A DNA stretch of 64,000 nucleotides from Haplosporangium gracile (taxonomy: Eukaryota; Mortierellomycota; Mortierellomycetes; Mortierellales; Mortierellaceae): contig JAAAUF010000048.1 of the NCBI GenBank assembly GCA_015499985.1, positions 1 through 64,000 on the forward strand, read 5' to 3'. The position numbers and the translations under genes are program-made. The notes below the pieces were generated by a model. It was not told the origin of the DNA. It made no database searches and saw only the letters and a list, made by a program, of their open reading frames with translations. Position 1 is the first letter of the stretch, and each line of letters opens with the position of its first letter. This document shows positions 32,380 through 43,973 of this stretch, one piece after another.

Positions 32380-32866
32380 CGTGTAAAGTAGTGGGTAGAG
32401 TTGTTTGTTGGGCTGATGAACGTTGGTTTACGATAGAGAAAAAGATGATGATCTTGAGGGTCAGGCGATGATCTTTGCCATTCTGAGAAGGGGAAATAAA
32501 AACAAGTGGGACAAAGAGCGAGAAAAGCCACCGATTTTGGAGTTAAGATAGAAGCAAGTGAAAGTGACAGGCACGCAGAGAGTGGGAAAGAGAAAAAAAT
32601 TAGTCGAGAATGGGGACACGCCTACCAAGGCAGCATTCCCCTGGGTATGAAAGGGCGCCGTCATCAGTGATGTCCATGTACTAACTCAGACTCACACATA
32701 GATCAACGAAAAAAGAAAAGCAGCGGAAATTCATGCGGCATGGGTGATAGTTGGATGAATACATTTGTCGTGTAGGATGCATAGTGTGAAGATAGAAAAA
32801 ATAGTGAAAAAAAAAAAATACTAAAATGCAAAAATGAACTAAAGAAATAAAGAATGCAAGGCTAAA
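32380..32866. other. Intergenic between tandem minus-strand genes
   Basis: Contains the 3' end of Pol5 and the promoter of the downstream minus-strand gene. The plus strand is purine-rich at 32430-32620, equal to a pyrimidine-rich leader on the minus strand. Confidence 0.5.
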
Positions 32867-35800
32867 TTATGCCTCAATGCTCTCCTTCTTGCCGCCTCCA
32901 ACCTTACGCTTCTTCGACCGATGCGCCTTCTTTTTTGATCCGCCCTTCTCCTCCACCTCAGCCTCCCGCTTCCGCTTCTGCTGCTTCTCCTGCTTCTTCG
33001 TCGAACCCGTTGGCAACTTGATATCCGAACCAATCAATGCCAACATTTGCTGAATTAACGAACGGAGCGCGCCACTGCTGAATCGGCTGTCCTCGCTGAT
33101 CTTCTGGAGCAATGGTCCGAGATTCTCTGTCTCCCAGATCTCCGTCACGTTGCGGTCCTCTGCACGCTTGACCATCCTTGCCGACAAAATCGCAAACTTG
33201 AGAATCTCACGCAGACGAGCAACGTTCAATCCCTTGGCAGACTTGATCTCCTCACTGGTCGACTCCACAAACGCTCCCTCAAAGGTCTCGATCAACGAGC
33301 TCCGGATCAAGGGAAGTGTCTGCAAGAACAGCACCTCAAACTCGGGCGTCTTCTTGTTCGACAGACGCTTGATAAGAGCAGACAACATGTTGAAAGCCAT
33401 GGCCTGACGGAAAGATTTGACGGTCGCCTTGGGGCTGGTGTAGGCAAGAAGCGTGCTTGAAAGGTGCCACGCGAGGTGAGGGAAACGCTCAATAAACTCC
33501 ATAAACATCTTGGCCGACAAGTTCGAATTCTTGCGCGTCATAAACTCCTTCAAGCTCTCGCTATAAAGAGCAATAATGCGGTCTTGCTTGGCCTTGAGAG
33601 CGATCTCCTCGGGGTCCATGGTGGCAGCAGTCTTGCCCTTAGCTCCACGAGTCTTCTTCAGGGGGGCATCGACCTTGGTCTCACCAACAGCAGTCTTCTC
33701 GTCCTGACCACCAATGAGCACCTTAACCAAAAGAACCGACAGATCACCGCACAATCCAGAGAACTTGGCGTCGGGCGACTTCTTGGCGAGCTCGTGGACC
33801 TGGCTCAGAATCTCAAAGACAGCCTCGTCGTTCACGTTGCGGGGATAATCCTTGATCTTGGCAAGCTTGTTGCGGAGAAGAGCCGAAATCTTGTCGTGGA
33901 CGGGCTTGTTGGCAGCCGAGGGTATGAGGACAAGCGACAGCAAGGGTACAATCAGGTCGAGAACCAGCTCGTTGGACGACTGCTTCTTGATATACAGCTC
34001 CAAGAGATCGAGGACCTTGTTCTTGAAGTGGATGAGAGTTTGCTTGGCGTCCTTTTGCTGGGCCTTGGCCAACTTCTTCTGCCTAAAGATCTCGTTCAGC
34101 TTGTCGTCGAAAGCCATCATTTGGTCGTCATCCAATAGCTCTTCCTCAGACTCGTCTTCGTCGTCGGCATCCTTGACGTTCAATGCGGCGGCAAGCTTCT
34201 TCCTGAACTCCTCGTCAACAGGGGCGTTGTCATCCTCGTCCTCGTCAACATCCATATCCTCAGACTCAACCTCATCATCCTCCGAGTCACCCTCCTCGCC
34301 ATCCTCCTCCTCGTCATCCGACTGATTGTGCGCATCGGCCTCGGCATCATCATCCTCCTCTTCTTCACCAAACATGTCGTCCTTGTTGTCCTTGGTCTGA
34401 AGAGTCGACAACATCAACTCCAATCCAGTCTTGGTCATCTTGTCGCAGAAGATAACAAAGACTTGCTCGGAGACGTGGCGAAGCAAAGCCGAGGGCTTGA
34501 TCAAGAAACTGAGCAAGATATCGACAATGACCTCAACGGGCTGAATCTCTTCCTCCTCATCGTCGTCGATCGAAGTAGCCTTCTTGCCGTTGGCTTTCTT
34601 GGGGGCAGCAAAAACCTTGTCGTAACAGTCGTGCAATTCTCCCAGAATGTTGGTTGAATCCTCGGGCTCGACATACAGTTGAAGGATCATCTGGACAAAG
34701 AGCAGCTCGAAAGCCTTGTACTGGGGCTTGAGCTCCTTGGAGGCCTTCTTGGCCTTGTCTTGGATCTTGGTGACGAGAGCTAGGGCGGTCTTCTTGGCCT
34801 TGATAGCCTCATCGCCGAGGGTGACGAGACTCTCAAAGTTCTTGTTCTTCTCGAGGTCGACAATCATGTGGAGGGCAAATGAGCACCAGAAGGTGCCGTC
34901 CAACATGGTACCGTTCAACTTGCGGCTGTAGTTGACAGCCTCAGCCTCATCCGACTCCTTCTTAGCAGCGAGAGGGGCCATGGTGGAGAGCTCAGCCATC
35001 ATGCCGTAGAAGCGGTTCCTGCAATGCTCACGGGTGGCGGCAGAGAGGGCGGGGGCGGGCAGAGCGTGGGCCTCGGTGTACTTGCTCTTGGCATCGACCT
35101 TCTTAATGTCAAAGAAGGCGTGCATGAGGAAAAACTCAAGGATCGACTTGATCCAACCCTCTTCCCTTGGAACCTTAGGATTACGAAACAAGGAAAACAT
35201 CTGATCGATGGTCCACTGCCTGCTGATGTCGATACGCTTGCCGCGCTCCATATTGCTCGAGTCGGGTCCGTCCTGGTTCAAGAAGGCCTTGGTGAGGTAC
35301 TGAAGGTAGTGCTTGATGTGAGAGACATCCAAACCACCCAACAGGGTCTCGACAGTCTTAGAGCGGGACATTCTGTCAAAGTTGGGGTTGCTGTCCAAGA
35401 GCTGAGTGATCAAAGTCAGGCGAACGGCCTCGTTGGTGTCCGCCTTGGCATGCATGGCGGTCATAGTGTGCTTGGCAGCCTTGTTGAGGAAGCGATCCTC
35501 GCTCGAGAGGTTGTTGACAAAGCAGCGCATAAAGTTAGTGGTAAAGACAAGAGGAATTTGATCCTCTCCAAGAACTGGCAAAACTTTTTCAAAGATCTGG
35601 AATCCCCAGTACTTGCGCTCATGCGATGAACTCGAATCGAAGAGCGTAGCTATTTAACGTCATAAACAGGCAAACGAGAACGAGCCATTAGTACAAAGTG
35701 ACAACTTTGTTCTACGATTCCAAATCCTTTGCTTTGATCCTATGAGAACGGCTTCCTGTATGTGCCACTGTTACTTACAATCGATAACAACGTTCCAAAA

Positions 35801-37058
35801 GTCACGAAAGGGCGCGATCTGAGAGTTGGGGGCAGATGCGCCAAAGTACTGAATGAGGACGCGGTCCCAGACGGGATGAAGGCTCTGTCTCCAGCTGGAT
35901 GAGGCCTGGGTGCCATCCTCGGTCGAGGTCTCCTTGAGCAACATGCCGAGGTACTTCAGGTTGGAGGAGTGAAGAAGGACAGGGTTCTTCCATGATTTGC
36001 CGAGAGTCTTTGTCCAGTTGATCTGTTCGTCCTTGGACAATTGTTTGTTGACTTCATCCAGATGTTCCCGGAGGGCGATGGCTACGCTGAGCTGGTCTGG
36101 GGTGTTGACACCATCCGCGAAGAGGGTGTCGACGACGTATTTAATAGACTTCGGGTGTTTCATGATCTATTGTATAAAGATGTGATGGTTAGTAAGAAGA
36201 TGTCATTTGATCCGAAGTAAACTTGATTGTAATCAAGGAGTGAGCAAAAAAAAAAAAAAAAAAAAGGTACCTGAGGGAGCATGGTGACGAGGACTTGGTG
36301 ACAGCACTCTGAGAGGTAGGATTTGTCCTGAGAGTATTCGACGAGGTCGTCCACGATGAGTTGAATGTCCTCTGCAGATGTCTTTGGGCGGGTGAGCATG
36401 CCAGACTGGACAATGCTCATGTATCCGAAAATGCGACCAAACATGTGGTTCCTCTCCTCCTATTAGGCATTGACATGATCCAGAGTTAAAAGTGTGAGAT
36501 TGTCTGTGGTCAGATGGCATCGATATGCTTGCCATAGAACCATCAACGGGCATAAGAGTATTAACGTCATTGCAAGTGTTGTTATTACCTTGCCCTTCAT
36601 GAAGTTCTTGATCTCCGTGAAACGGAACAACAGCTCGAGCACAATCTTGACAGTCAAAAAGTTCAACCCGATCAACAACTATAAATGTATTCCACGTCAA
36701 CAAGAATGAGGACGTTAGCAAGAGTGTTCAACTGAGGAACTACTACTACAATGGACATGCAGTAGCAAACAAGAGTTCCAATATGTACCTCGGTCAAAGC
36801 AAGGGAGAATCCCTGGCGAGCAGCCTCACGGTCAGAGGGAAGACCTCTGATAAGACGCTTGAGGGCATAGACGACCTCGGGGTGGCAGAGTTGATCGAGT
36901 TTCTCCTCGGTGATGTCTTCGGCTGAAGGATCGATGTCGCATTTGTGTGCGTTCTGGAGGACAGCAAGGGACTTTATGAGGGTCAATGCCGCGGCGTTGC
37001 GCTCTGCGACATCCAACGAGGCAAGGATGCCGAAGAGGGGCAAGTGTGGCTGGCTCAT
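32867..37058 (-). CDS. POL5: Pol5/MYBBP1A-like nucleolar protein (DNA polymerase phi family)
   Basis: Predicted nucleolar factor of the Pol5/MYBBP1A family, needed for rRNA synthesis and 60S assembly; despite its name it is not a working polymerase. Five exons, 36789-37058, 36589-36678, 36271-36459, 35779-36166 and 32867-35649, give 1239 aa, between yeast Pol5 and human MYBBP1A. Family signatures include YALKRLIRGLPSDREAARQG and SLALTE near the N-terminus, RNHMFGRIFGYMSIVQSGML, and SHERKYWGFQIFEKVLP. HEAT-like helices fill most of the chain. Residues about 738-825 are highly acidic (MDVDEDEDDNAPVDEE), the conserved acidic insert. The last 35 residues are a basic nucleolar signal (KKAHRSKKRKVGGGKK). 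The ATG at 37058 gives the shortest sensible start. The upstream neighbour is divergent. Confidence 0.94.
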
Positions 37059-38441
37059 GTGTAAGAAGTGTTTGTTGTTGTTATGTGTGTTTAGTGAGTG
37101 TGAGGGAAGGGGAAATAAATGAACAACAGAGAAATAGAGGTGAGAAGGGTAATGAGGAGACGCAGCGAAGAGGAGGGGAGGGATGAGCAAGGTCGGGTGG
37201 GGAGAGAAGGATGGTCGAAGGAAGGGGATTGCGTCTGCGACCTGTACAAGAGAAAGAAACAAAGGGTGTGAGTGTGTATCCTTCTTGAAGGGCTATTTGC
37301 AAGGAGTAGAGGCGTTTTATTTTTTTTTTGTTGTTCAAAGTCAACAATGGGACTGCTCATTTTTTTTGTTGCTGCTTTCTTTTCTTTTTTCCAGTTGCGT
37401 GCCACTACTGATGCGACTGTATCTCTACCCTCACGTGCCTGCCTCCCCTTCTCCCTCGATGAAAACGCCTCTTGAACAAAAACAAAAAAAAAACGCCTCT
37501 TGAACGTTTCTTTGCCAAGATACCCATCTTGGATGCCCATAATGACTCAATGGCACCAATTAATCAGCAATCAATAACTATGGTCCACTAATCCTTTGGA
37601 ATGATAAGAGACGCGACTGGGACTCTCGACAAGCCCTTATTGTCACCGATTCCTAGTTTTCGGAACTTTTTGACTTTGGCTATTTTGTCATATCAAAACG
37701 ACAAGAGGGTATTAAGGCGCCAGACGTCGGGCGCCGTCGGCTCAGATATATACCTAGCTAGCTCCTCATAATTTACCATTCATCCCTCTTCTCACTTGAT
37801 AAATAAAGAAGAATGACAATTACAAGTGAGCCGCCATGCAGTGTAGTTCTCCGAAGTGAACAGCGATCTCCTTACGACAACAATGGAGGAAAAGGTCATG
37901 GGCAAATCTGCGCCAGAAATAGGTGAGGAATTTCATCTGCGCTTATTTGAATGTGTGTTTAAGTGTGTGCTACCTGCGGAAAAGGATTGGCTGCAGCTCT
38001 GCTCATTTAGACCCATAAAAGTCCGGCACGAGAGCATACAATTGCCAAAAGTAGGTCCTCCCCTGGTGCTCACTCCCCTTTTTGACAGGCATGACATTAA
38101 TCAGGGCAAGCGGTGAATGCTCTCGTAGCATTTTTTTTGTGAAGAGAGATGGGCGACATATTGACCGATGTACGATTGCCGTCCCGCGGGATCCAGTCGG
38201 TCAAGTCTGGTGATCGCCTGATGCCATTTAATACGCTGGCGCTTTCTCTTTTTCCTCTTTTTTCTCTTTTTTTTTTTGTTTTTTTTTTTCCTTCTAGCTT
38301 CATTGTCACTTCCCCCCCACTTGGATTACTTCCACTACACAACCTACTTTACCCCTTCCCTTACCTCGCCCTTTAACGACCAAATTCCCTACCTTTTACC
38401 CCTAACCTCTCTCACCAACTACAACACCTACATATCCCAAC
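37059..38441. promoter_or_regulatory. Divergent promoter region, Pol5 / Kre9-like
   Basis: 1.4 kb between two start codons. The left part is purine-rich on the plus strand, suiting a minus-strand leader. The right part (38230-38440) is pyrimidine-rich, suiting a plus-strand leader. A near-perfect 20-bp GC-rich palindrome lies at 37716-37735. An 86-codon ORF with a GTG start at 37856 is not convincing. Confidence 0.5.
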
Positions 38442-39011
38442 ATGCGCTTCTCTGTCCTCGCTGTCGCCGCCTCCCTCATCAGCGCCGCTGTGGCCCAGGT
38501 CGCCAGCCAGGCCTACCCCACTGTTCCCGTCGCCGGCACCGTCTGGAACGCCGGTGCTGCCGTTACTGTTCAGTGGAAGCTGGGATCCCCTACCCCCGCT
38601 GCCGGCTTGACCGTCACTCTCTTCAAGGGTGACCCCGCCCACCAGACTAAGGTCATCGACCTGGGCACCGGGGCCGCTGGCGCCACCTCGCTCAAGGCCA
38701 CCCTCCCTAAGGACTTGGCCTCGGACTGGTACTCTGTCAGAATCGGAGCCGACTCGTACTCGCACTACTTCTTGATTAAGGGAACCGGCCCCACCCCTAC
38801 CGTCCCTGCCCCAACTGGCGTCACCGCCACCACCTCCTCGGTTGCTGTCCCCTCGGTCACCAACTCCAACTCGGCCGTCAAGCCCACCACTACTGCCACC
38901 ACCTCTGCTACCCCTGTTGCTACCGTCAATAAGAACGCTGCCGGTTACTTGACTGTTGCCCCCGTCGCCATGGCTGCTTTCGTCGCCGCTGCCGCCGCCC
39001 TGGTCTTTTAA
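38442..39011 (+). CDS. Kre9/Knh1-like secreted, probably GPI-anchored protein
   Basis: Predicted cell-surface protein of 189 aa, single exon. Residues 1-18 are a signal peptide with a likely cut after AVA. Residues 24-115 form one beta-sandwich of the Kre9/Knh1-like N-terminal type (VPVAGTVWNAGAAVTVQWK, SDWYSVRIGADSYSHYF). Residues 116-165 are a Ser/Thr/Pro-rich stalk, likely O-glycosylated. Residues 168-189 are hydrophobic, and Asn163 or Asn165 could be the anchor site. Kre9 proteins support beta-1,6-glucan or wall assembly in yeasts; in this lineage the role is inferred only. Codons are strongly biased to C-ending forms, which suggests high expression. Confidence 0.9.
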   Translation: MRFSVLAVAASLISAAVAQVASQAYPTVPVAGTVWNAGAAVTVQWKLGSPTPAAGLTVTLFKGDPAHQTKVIDLGTGAAGATSLKATLPKDLASDWYSVRIGADSYSHYFLIKGTGPTPTVPAPTGVTATTSSVAVPSVTNSNSAVKPTTTATTSATPVATVNKNAAGYLTVAPVAMAAFVAAAAALVF

Positions 39012-41681
39012 GCCATTTGCTTTATTTTTTCAAGCGCCCTCTCTTCCTTTGTTCATTTTGCCGGTCGTACAAGACAAACAACAGCAATTTTCCCATGTTT
39101 TTTTGTACACAATGAAGGCAAAAAGGGCAGAAGGACCCCTTCGGGAGCGCTGTGTGTGCGCACACACAAGAGTTGAGCAACTTTTTTTCTTTATTTTGTC
39201 GTTGCGATAGAACCATAATAAACTGCATCTGTTTATCCATATCACGAACAGTAATAAAGAGCCCCCCGCTCACAAGCCATTGTCAGGGATTTCACAAAGT
39301 GTTTGGAAGAGCTGTTCCAAGAATCGTGGATAAGGAAAGGATTGACGACCTTAGACAAGAGGCATGTTGCATCCTAAAAAATAAGGCCCCATGGCGTGTT
39401 GTAGGTGTGAAATGATGTGCATGGATAATATGAGAAGGAAAAGCCGTTGGATGGATACAAAATTGGGTTAGGTTGAAGTTTAAAGAGAAGGAGAAAAGGA
39501 GCTGCTCACTCCCCGAAAAGATCCAATTATTGAAATTGAACTTGAAGCTGCGACTCAAGTCTGGGCCCGCTTATGTTGTTGGCGACAAGGATCAACTTAC
39601 GGGACCGCATCAATCCCCACCTCCCTACCTGCAGTCAACGTCGTTTTTATTCTCTCATTTGTTGTAAATGGTATGAGTAGTTACACATCTACAGTAAGGT
39701 TGTGCAGTGTTGTGATGCTGCATCTCTCCTTTGTCTCGATATAATAGTTTCGAGCCTGAGACCTACTGTAACTACCAGTTTGGAGAAGGCGATTCAGCCA
39801 CCTTTCTCCTCTTTTTGACAAACTGCGAAAGGGAATTCCCTTATTTCGCCTTCATAGGCCATGCGATTGGTTCCCAATCCATGGAGGTTATTACGCATTT
39901 TTAAATGTTTCTTTTGTCCCTTTGACTCCTTGGGTAGCAACACTAGCGTTCACTTTCCTTTGGGGCTCTGCTCAGGCAGGAACGGGTTCTTTTTAGGTGA
40001 GCAAGTGGCTTTTTGTCAATAACAGAAACATTTTTATACAAATGACTGTTAATTGATGAGTTCCTTCTGATCGCATGGCCTGCGCAGGCGAAATAAGGAG
40101 GCGGGGCTAGCGCACGTGATAGTATCATGCATGTGGCTTTGTTTCTTAGCAACAACAACAATAAACGTTTTTCTTTTTTTTTATCTGCTGCCTCCTTTTC
40201 TCCTTACCCTTCCTTCCTTCACCAGCTCGGCACACCCTTGTACACGAAAGTTCGCGCTTTCTTTCTTGGTAAGTTTCTTCACACCACAACTCCCTCTCTT
40301 CCACCACCTCAACTACTGCCTCTTACACGTCAACCAGGCCCGGTGATGCGAGTGGACTTCAACTCATTTCAGTCGCCATCGAGATCCAGTTGCGTGTCTT
40401 TTTCGAATGTGTTTATGTGAATGATGAAAACCATATTTTGTCTTCAATTTATCTTATCGATCATGGTGATACCTTCACACTCCTTCGCTGAGGAGCGTCA
40501 TACTTGCCAGTATAATCCACTGACCCACACAACACTTGCAGAATAACGAAAGAGAGAAAACCCCATTTGGGAGGATTTATAATACGTTACAGCTTGTATC
40601 ATGTATCTAACCATGCTCTGTTTTTTTTTTTTTTTTTCGTTTGCTTTTTTACAGATTTAAGTTTTGTTCGTTTGCTTTTGAACAGATTCAAGTTTATTGA
40701 GTAATTGATGCCTCGAGGAGAGAAAGGCAAGCGTGATATTTTCACGAGGTCATCCACTTTTCTTTCAATTGGTAAGCAATCCCTCCGGCTATCTTTTTAT
40801 CGCGGTGTACAGTAGTAGAAATGTAAAGGAGGATTTTGAATGATGAAGATTTTTAATTCGCAGTTTCCACCGAAAGGACCATGTTATAAGGTGGTTCATG
40901 TGCCTCTTCCTTCGTCTTTGAACGTGTCAGTGAAGCGATTAGAGAGCAGTATGCCATCGTCGAGTTGCCATGAATTATTTGCCTTTCCTGATGATGGATT
41001 TAACTTCCTTGGATGTCTGATCTTAATCCTCACTTCTACTACTGTCAGGAAAGAGCGTGTACGTCTGGGAGGTTAACTTGGGCTGAACGATGACATCTAA
41101 CCTTTCTCACATTGGTTTGCTGTCGCTCATAGACTGACTTTCAAGCTCCTGCGGCCTCAGTGTCATTGACAACAATGCTCTTTTTTTACTACAAGGTAAT
41201 ACTCATTTTCATTCATTTCCTTTTTTGGTCTCCCTTGGGTGGGCGTGGGTCCTGGTGGACAAGAGGAGGACAAAGAGGGGCTACAATGATGATATTACAT
41301 TTATATATTCTTTGATAGGAAAAGCCGTCTTATAGCTTCCAAGATACGTGAAGCATGACGAGAAAATGTATTCTGAAGATAAAAAAAATGTTCCTTTGTG
41401 GGACATAGGGAACTGGGGAAGTGCGGTTGGTTCACCCACAAGTAATCCCTGAAACTGTTTCTAACGACTTCATATCTCTTTTTGTTTGCGAACGTTCTCA
41501 GTCCGTCTTTCTAGCTCTTCGCATCGTAGTTTCGTTGTCAATACCTAAGGTAAGTCTAGTTTAGATTTTCGATGCCACTCACATCAAATAAAAAGAAAAC
41601 AATTATCAAAACACGTGAATTAATACGATGCACGTTGATGGTTGAACTGCGTGCCAATGATGACAAGAATAATGGTATTTA
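39012..41681. other. Intergenic, possible gene remnants
   Basis: No complete gene is seen. Two plus-strand pieces look more protein-like than their surroundings. The one at 39290-39412 includes AVPRIVDKERIDDLRQEA. The one at 40840-41076, from an ATG, includes VVHVPLPSSLNVSVKRLES and HELFAFPDDGFNF. Neither joins to a neighbour with acceptable splice sites. They may be exons of broken genes. A pyrimidine-rich stretch precedes 40260. Confidence 0.35.
40636..40697. repeat. Imperfect tandem duplication, 2 x 31 bp
   Basis: Two adjacent 31-base copies begin TTCGTTTGCTTTT and share ACAGATT and AAGTTT further in, with a few differences, just after a T-run. Confidence 0.85.
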
Positions 41682-43973
41682 TTAAGCGGTGGCGACGGAG
41701 ACAAAGAGGCGTGGCTCTTGGGGTTGGGCTTTGGGTGTGCCACGGTCTGGCACCTGGGCCAAGAAATGCAGCTGGGGACGGAATTGCAATCGCTGCGTGT
41801 TTTGCCAACGCGTCATCCATCCTGGAATGTAATTGAAAAAGATCTTGCGCACCACCTCCGACATAAAGCCCTATTTGTTCATGAACAATGGAAACAATTG
41901 TTAGGAATCAAGCAAACAAGATTACGCAATTTTCTTATGATCGAACAGAAATAAAACAAAGGAGGGGACATACTCGGTTGGACATGACTTTTCCGAATTG
42001 GCGGGCATTGTCAAGGGCAGCCTGGGCAATCTTAGAACGATTGCTGAAGTAGTTCTCAAAGACGATGGCAATGTTCTCCTGGGTGGGGGAGGGCATGTCT
42101 ACGAGGAGGTTGCATAAGTGTACGCCGTCCAGGATCGCCAAGTTGGCGCCTAATCCTGCACTTGGCACCACCTATTCATAGGGAGACAGTGAAGTGAAGA
42201 AGAAAGAGAGGTGAGAATGATTTGGTTCAAAACGGTTGAAAGAGGAGAGGACAACGGAGGAGCAGCCTATTAAATTGAAATCGTACCTTATGACATGCTA
42301 AGAAAAAAAATCAAAACACGAAATAAACGAGAGACCTTGTTAATAACCTACTTTACCTCATACATAGCACAAAACCACAATGAGAATATTCAGAAAAAGT
42401 ACGACGCAGCGAATGTACCATCACCAAGGAGGATAACGCGTCCATTGTACCAGGACTCGAAGTACTTCTCTTCAAGCATGATCTTGGAGATCAAATGCAT
42501 AGGGGTGCGGTCAATGACCTCACCCAAAGTGCACTTGAAGGGACTAGGCTGATGGCGGACAAAATCGATCATCTCTGCAGTTGCTTCGGGTCCCCACTCC
42601 GAGAATCGGGCCTCACCCTCCTTGGCGCCTGCCTTGGGGACATTATGGATCACTGCCCACGAAACACGGTCACCTGGCAGTGGCATGTAGATCGCCTAAA
42701 AGAAAACAAAGCGCGAATAGAAAGGAAGTATGTAGTTAATTGATCTGTTCGATGATGAGATTTTCTTTCTTTATCGTGCGAATGGTGAAAGAGCCACTCA
42801 CGTAGAAAGGGTCAGATTTGGGGATGACAATCTCAAAGTCGCAAGTCTCTCTGCGGAGCATCTCATGGTCCTCAGGATTAAAGGGTTCACTGACTCCAAC
42901 TAATTGTCATAGGAAGCAGGTGAGAAAAGAGTGTTAATAACAAAGCAACAGATTAGTTATAGAATGTATTAGTAAACAATGAAGAAAGTAAAACATACCG
43001 AGGCAGTGCTGATCGTAGCTCAATGGCAGGGCATCATTCGCAGACAGCTTGCCCTTCTCAGCCAGCTCCTTGTACATTGTCTGACGGACCGCGCTGTATG
43101 CACCATCAGCGCCCACAACAATGTCGCTCGTGTAAAAGCTACAGGTGTTAAGATGTTACGCAAGGAAATAACAAAAAAAAAAAATGACAAACAGAGCCAA
43201 AGTTAATGTGAGTACCCATATGCTTCATATTATTGTTCACCCCATGGATGAGGATGTTCGAGAGAGTTGCTCCCAAAAATAACAACAGACTTCCGTCCCT
43301 AATCCTGATAAATCAGATGAGGGAGGAAGGAATAGAGAGAGAAAAGAGAAAAGAGCAGAAAGACTGACAAGACAAAGGATTGAATGAAGAGAAAATGCAA
43401 TACCTTCCATCTGCGCAACGGACAGTGGCACCCCTATCGTTCTGCTCGATCTCGGTGACACGCTTGCCGTAGAAGATCTTGGTCTTTGGCAGGTTCTTCA
43501 AAAGGATGTCATAGAACGCAGGTCGGTCCAGGATCACCGCTGGGTATCCTCCACTTTGCAAGACATGAAAAAAAATGAAACGTGTAAGATAGTGAAGTGA
43601 GTGCGAGGCATGTCCATATTGCAGTTCTATGTGATGATAGCCACTGCATAAGGAGCCAAAAAGGAAACCAGCAACGTCTCCCTTACATTTCGGCCATGCA
43701 GGAAAAGTCAACCACGCCAATCGACTCGATAGCCTCGTTATAAAAGTTGAACTGACGGACAGGCTTGGAGGCCTTGTAAAAGTCGTCGAGTAAACCCAAT
43801 TGCTCCATAACGGTGAGGGAACTGGCGTCGAGTCCCAGGGAGGAACCCAGGGCTTTGATGCTGGAGGACTTTTCGAGGATCACGTAGTTGATACCGGCGT
43901 GTTCAAACATGTTTGCGAGCGACAGACCGCCGATTCCTCCGCCTACGATCGTCACTGAGACTTTTTCTGGCAT
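41682..43973 (-). CDS. FAD-dependent monooxygenase (class A flavoprotein hydroxylase)
   Basis: Predicted NAD(P)H- and FAD-dependent hydroxylase of 449 aa from eight exons: 43687-43973, 43404-43553, 42999-43138, 42802-42899, 42419-42695, 42287-42297, 41974-42171 and 41682-41870. All three family motifs appear once spliced. The FAD-binding GGGIGGLSLANMFEHAG is at residues 11-27. The DG motif is DIVVGADGAYSAVRQ. The GD motif is VILLGDACHKVVPSAGLGAN, of which exon 6, only 11 nt, supplies most of ACHK. Leaving that exon out breaks the frame, so it must be real if the gene is functional. Class A enzymes hydroxylate aromatic or polyketide-like substrates; the substrate here is unknown. There is no membrane anchor and no obvious biosynthetic cluster around it. 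Confidence 0.92.

Noticed and set aside
33464..34325. Long plus-strand ORFs opposite Pol5
   Set aside because: They are antisense shadows of the Pol5 exon, whose family match and splice sites are clear.
40707..41076. Two-exon gene joining an ATG at 40707 to the open segment at 40851-41076
   Set aside because: The only good donor and acceptor put the second segment in a frame with an early stop.
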